A stretch of DNA of 64,000 bases from Epiperipatus broadwayi (lineage: Eukaryota > Onychophora > Udeonychophora > Euonychophora > Peripatidae): assembly GCA_028023455.1 (NCBI GenBank), contig JAQFVV010006549.1, positions 248,001-312,000 of the forward strand, given 5' to 3'. Made by a program: the position numbers and the translations under genes. The notes beneath the pieces were generated by a model that worked only from the letters and a program-made list of their open reading frames with translations, was not told where the DNA came from and did no database searches. Positions 61,630 to 64,000 of the stretch are shown here, one piece after another. Each line of letters opens with the position of its first letter. The stretch's first letter is position 1.

Positions 61630-62935
61630 AAAAGAATCACCATGTGTAAATCTGCTCCAGATTCCTACACACATATAAAAAGACTTACACAAATTTACAA
61701 TGACACCTGCAATGCTCTAAAAGAGTACCTTGCTATAAAAAGGAAAAAAATCTGTCTAACAAAACAACACACCTGGACATGAGGGTATATTAGATGGGCT
61801 CTGGGATATCCTTCTACTGTCAGAGTTCCACAAGCACTTGAAACCAATGGTGTTACCAAAGCCAGACTCAATATAATAGAGCCAATATACAAATACTTCA
61901 AACAAAAGCTGCAGTCACATTGTGCCTTCACACCACCTGAAGATCTATTTGGACAACCAGAGTTAGATAAACCTTTCCATGCTACTGATTTCTTGCTGAA
62001 GCTAACCGAAATTCCAAACTCTTGTCATCCAGGGCCACATGGAATCCCCAAATTTGTATTTTCACATCTCAGTCAATTTACCACCACATATCTATGTGAA
62101 TTAGCAAATTATCTATCACAAAGGCTGTTTAACATAAAAGATCTATATCCAATCTCCTTAGTTCCATTCATCAAAAATCAAGATTTAATATCCAATCTAT
62201 CTAATCTGCGACCAATCTCCATGAGCCCCCTTGGTTTTAAAATCCTGGAAAAGGTGCTAAAAGATAAAATTGAACCATATCTCCTCCCTCTATTATCACC
62301 AAGGCAACATGCAAAAAAGGCTCCTCAACAGGCCAAGCTGCCCTCATTTTCAAAACCATTGTAAACTCAGTTAGAGAGCAGAAAAAGTATGCTCCCATGG
62401 CTGTTCAAATTAACATTGAGACTGATTTTGACTCAGTCACTATTGAAATTTTAATTGAAACACTTGCAGTTACCAAAATACCACACAATCTCTTATATCT
62501 ACTAACCAATCTACTCCTTAGTCGTGAAATCCATATTACAATTAATGGTAGAACATCACCTTCTTTCTCTCCCCACCAATCCATACCTCAAGGATCTCCA
62601 AACAGTTCATTATTATTTATGTTCTACATTAACCCTCTCATAAACAAAATACAACAAAAATTATAAGGAATCCAAATACCTCACACTGGACAATATGTAC
62701 CGTGTATTGCATACATCGATGATTTTACTGTTTTTCTTACATCCAAAAAACAACTACCTACTCTGGAAAAAATACTTAATGAATACACCCTCAAATATAA
62801 ACTCAAAATCAATATTAACAAAACATCAGCTTAGTCTCTTTACACTGGCAAGATAAATACACAAGGTTATCATGGGAAACCAACTAATTTTCTTGGTTTT
62901 CCTTTCTGCCTAGGGCCCTCTGCAATGAGACAAAA
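61630..62935 (+). pseudogene. LINE ORF2, reverse transcriptase
   Basis: In order: LHKRITMCKSAPDSY and RLTQIYNDTCNALKEYL; LLKLTEIPNSCHPGPHGIP (61993 frame; the xSPGPDGIP-type block); LRPISMSPLGFKILEKVL (the RPI block); VQINIETDFDSV (the block holding the first catalytic Asp, 62397 frame); SIPQGSPNSSLLFMFYINPL; CIAYIDDFTVFLTSKK with an intact YIDD (about 62705-62750, after a stop at 62664); then NFLGFPFCLG. At least three frameshifts or stops lie between the blocks. Both catalytic regions are recognisable, so decay is fairly recent compared with the 50.4-52.1 kb copy. Confidence 0.83.
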
Positions 62936-63325
62936 CATCCAAAAAAACTGAAAGATGATGCCAAACATACAACCACTTCTCTCTCCAAAACCTACCTTTC
63001 ATTATTTGCAAAAGTATGCCTATTCAATCAGCTTGTAACTTCAAAAATAACCTATTACTCACCTATCATAAATTTCACTAAATCTTTCACGCCGTCCATT
63101 TACTCACTCTGCAGCAAGCTATTATGGTGCATAAAAGTAGTCTCCATCTCTGTAAAACAACTTAGTCTTCCAACAACTAGAAATGGATTAGGACTTCACT
63201 TCATACAAATTTTTCACAAACAAAAAAGTATTAATCTCCTAGCTGCACTGATAAGAAGTTTTCCAGCCCTTGAATGCATTCTTCAAATAACACCCACAGA
63301 CCGACCACCACCTTCACACGGATAT

Positions 63326-63952
63326 TTGTCTTTGCTCGTAAATCAACTTCAAAGCATTTATGATCAGGTGTCTTTTTTGGGTGTTGATAGATACACCTAT
63401 TGGACTATTTATAATATGCTATACCCAGACATAACCACATATCCTCACTCACCCATGCTAAATATGAACAATAGTCTTTTGATGCAGCAATTTAAAAAAT
63501 GGTTAATGGAACCCAATTTTTTTGACTTTCTTTTAAAGGTAAATCTTCATGCTCTACCTACCTCCTATTTCCTTAAATACCGCAGATTTTACAACAATAT
63601 TGATGCTGTTTGTTCCTTGTGCCACAGGGAAGAAGAAACACAACAACATCTATTTCACACCTGCATAGGCCTAACAAATACCCGAGAAATTATGATTAAC
63701 ACATATAGACAAAATAACATCACACTTGATAACCTAATAGAGGTACTCAGTAAAGGCTCAATACCAGCAGCTCGTGCAGCAACTTTTTGTTTATATAGTT
63801 TCTGGTGCACCAGATGTACTTTCTGCCTTGGAGACAATACCACAAAGCACCCAGTCACATTCTCAAATAAGCTCGAACAATTAAAGGCCAGAGATGGCAA
63901 AATTGCACACCCAGACATATTTGCTGCTACATGGTCACTATTAAAAACCTGA
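63326..63952 (+). pseudogene. LINE ORF2 C-terminal zinc-finger domain
   Basis: The longest open frame of the window (208 codons). It carries LLKVNLHALPTSYFLKYRRF and then the finger C96-x2-C99-x8-H108-x4-C113 (CSLCHREEETQQHLFHTC), typical of the RT zinc-binding domain at the end of non-LTR ORF2 proteins, followed by FCLYSFWCTRCTF and a charged tail to the TGA at 63950. The same finger is present at about 36110-36175 (plus) and 50830-50890 (minus). The minus-strand frame of 100 codons over its end is a shadow. Role by family: nucleic-acid binding during target-primed reverse transcription. Confidence 0.82.
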
Positions 63953-64000
63953 AACAAAACATAACCTAAAAAACAAATTATGACTTTTCTGTAACAAGAA

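Larger units (their letters stand above)
58978..64000 (+). mobile_element. Near-complete LINE (ORF1, endonuclease, RT, zinc-finger tail), decayed
   Basis: The order of parts is ORF1 from ATG at 58978 (MADVSEKANVKN) with CCHC knuckles; ORF2 from ATG at 60774 with an APE-type endonuclease (FNVRGLNS near the start, VILMGDFN at about 61155, SDHS at about 61372); RT (61.9-62.9 kb) with IPQGSP, AYIDD and FLGFP; and a C-terminal CCHC finger (63.6 kb). Frameshifts and stops divide every part. The window ends just after the last stop, so the 3' end is not visible. Two truncated relatives are present at 36.0 and 50.4-52.1 kb. The layout fits the L1/Tx1-like group, but I do not assign the clade firmly. 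Confidence 0.85.

Noticed and set aside
63655-63957. 100-codon minus-strand frame at the right end
   Set aside because: It overlaps the LINE zinc-finger domain, which has clear family motifs on the plus strand.

Overview
This is strongly AT-rich nuclear DNA from an animal. It shows no bacterial features and no recognisable multi-exon host gene. The evidence for a metazoan is the content: non-LTR retrotransposons with an APE-type endonuclease, reverse transcriptase (RT) and a C-terminal zinc finger; Penelope-like retroelements with a GIY-YIG-type remnant; tRNA-derived SINEs; many TA, ATT and AGT microsatellites; and long foldback repeats. A mollusc, perhaps a cephalopod, would fit this mix, but that is only an inference.

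Layout from left to right. 1-3.5 kb is gene-free with a (TA)n tract. 3.5-6.27 kb is a dead LINE on the minus strand, split by a 1.24-kb palindromic element (4721-5961) flanked by a perfect 13-bp target-site duplication (TSD); the element carries hammerhead-ribozyme-like cores. 7.75-8.07 kb is a second foldback. 8.1-14.4 kb is mostly featureless, with one tRNA-like SINE at 13.3 kb. 14.4-17.1 kb holds two Penelope-like fragments in opposite orientation. 17.1-26.2 kb is AT-rich desert with a promoter-like cluster (19.8 kb), a compound triplet microsatellite (23.5 kb) and a SINE foldback (25.0 kb). 26.3-28.0 kb is a decayed RTE-like LINE on the minus strand, interrupted by a SINE that is tandemly doubled with three copies of its TSD. 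Further foldbacks lie at 29.9-30.5, 31.1-31.5 and 35.05-35.3 kb, the last followed by a SINE. 36.0-37.2 kb is a 5'-truncated LINE with its own 13-bp TSD, broken by a 553-bp foldback that also has a 13-bp TSD.

40.4-48.3 kb is the most unusual region: three copies of a unit of about 2.5-2.65 kb ordered plus, minus, plus. The units begin TGAAACAG and end near TTACA, as LTRs do. The first two are joined head-to-head through a perfect 28-bp palindrome containing a primer-binding site of the tRNA-Lys(CUU) type. Each unit holds a TATAAAAT box followed by an exon-like reading frame, intact only in the first copy.

50.4-52.1 kb is a minus-strand LINE of the same family as the larger copy at 58.97 kb to the window end. 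That copy shows ORF1 with CCHC knuckles, then endonuclease, RT with YIDD, and a CCHC tail, all broken by frameshifts. A coiled-coil reading frame at 55.3-56.0 kb is probably transposon-derived.

Nothing here looks like a working gene set. The coherent theme is nested retroelements plus an unusual density of long inverted duplications, several with TSDs and therefore apparently inserted as already palindromic units. Those foldbacks and the rearranged LTR-like locus are the best candidates for something undescribed.
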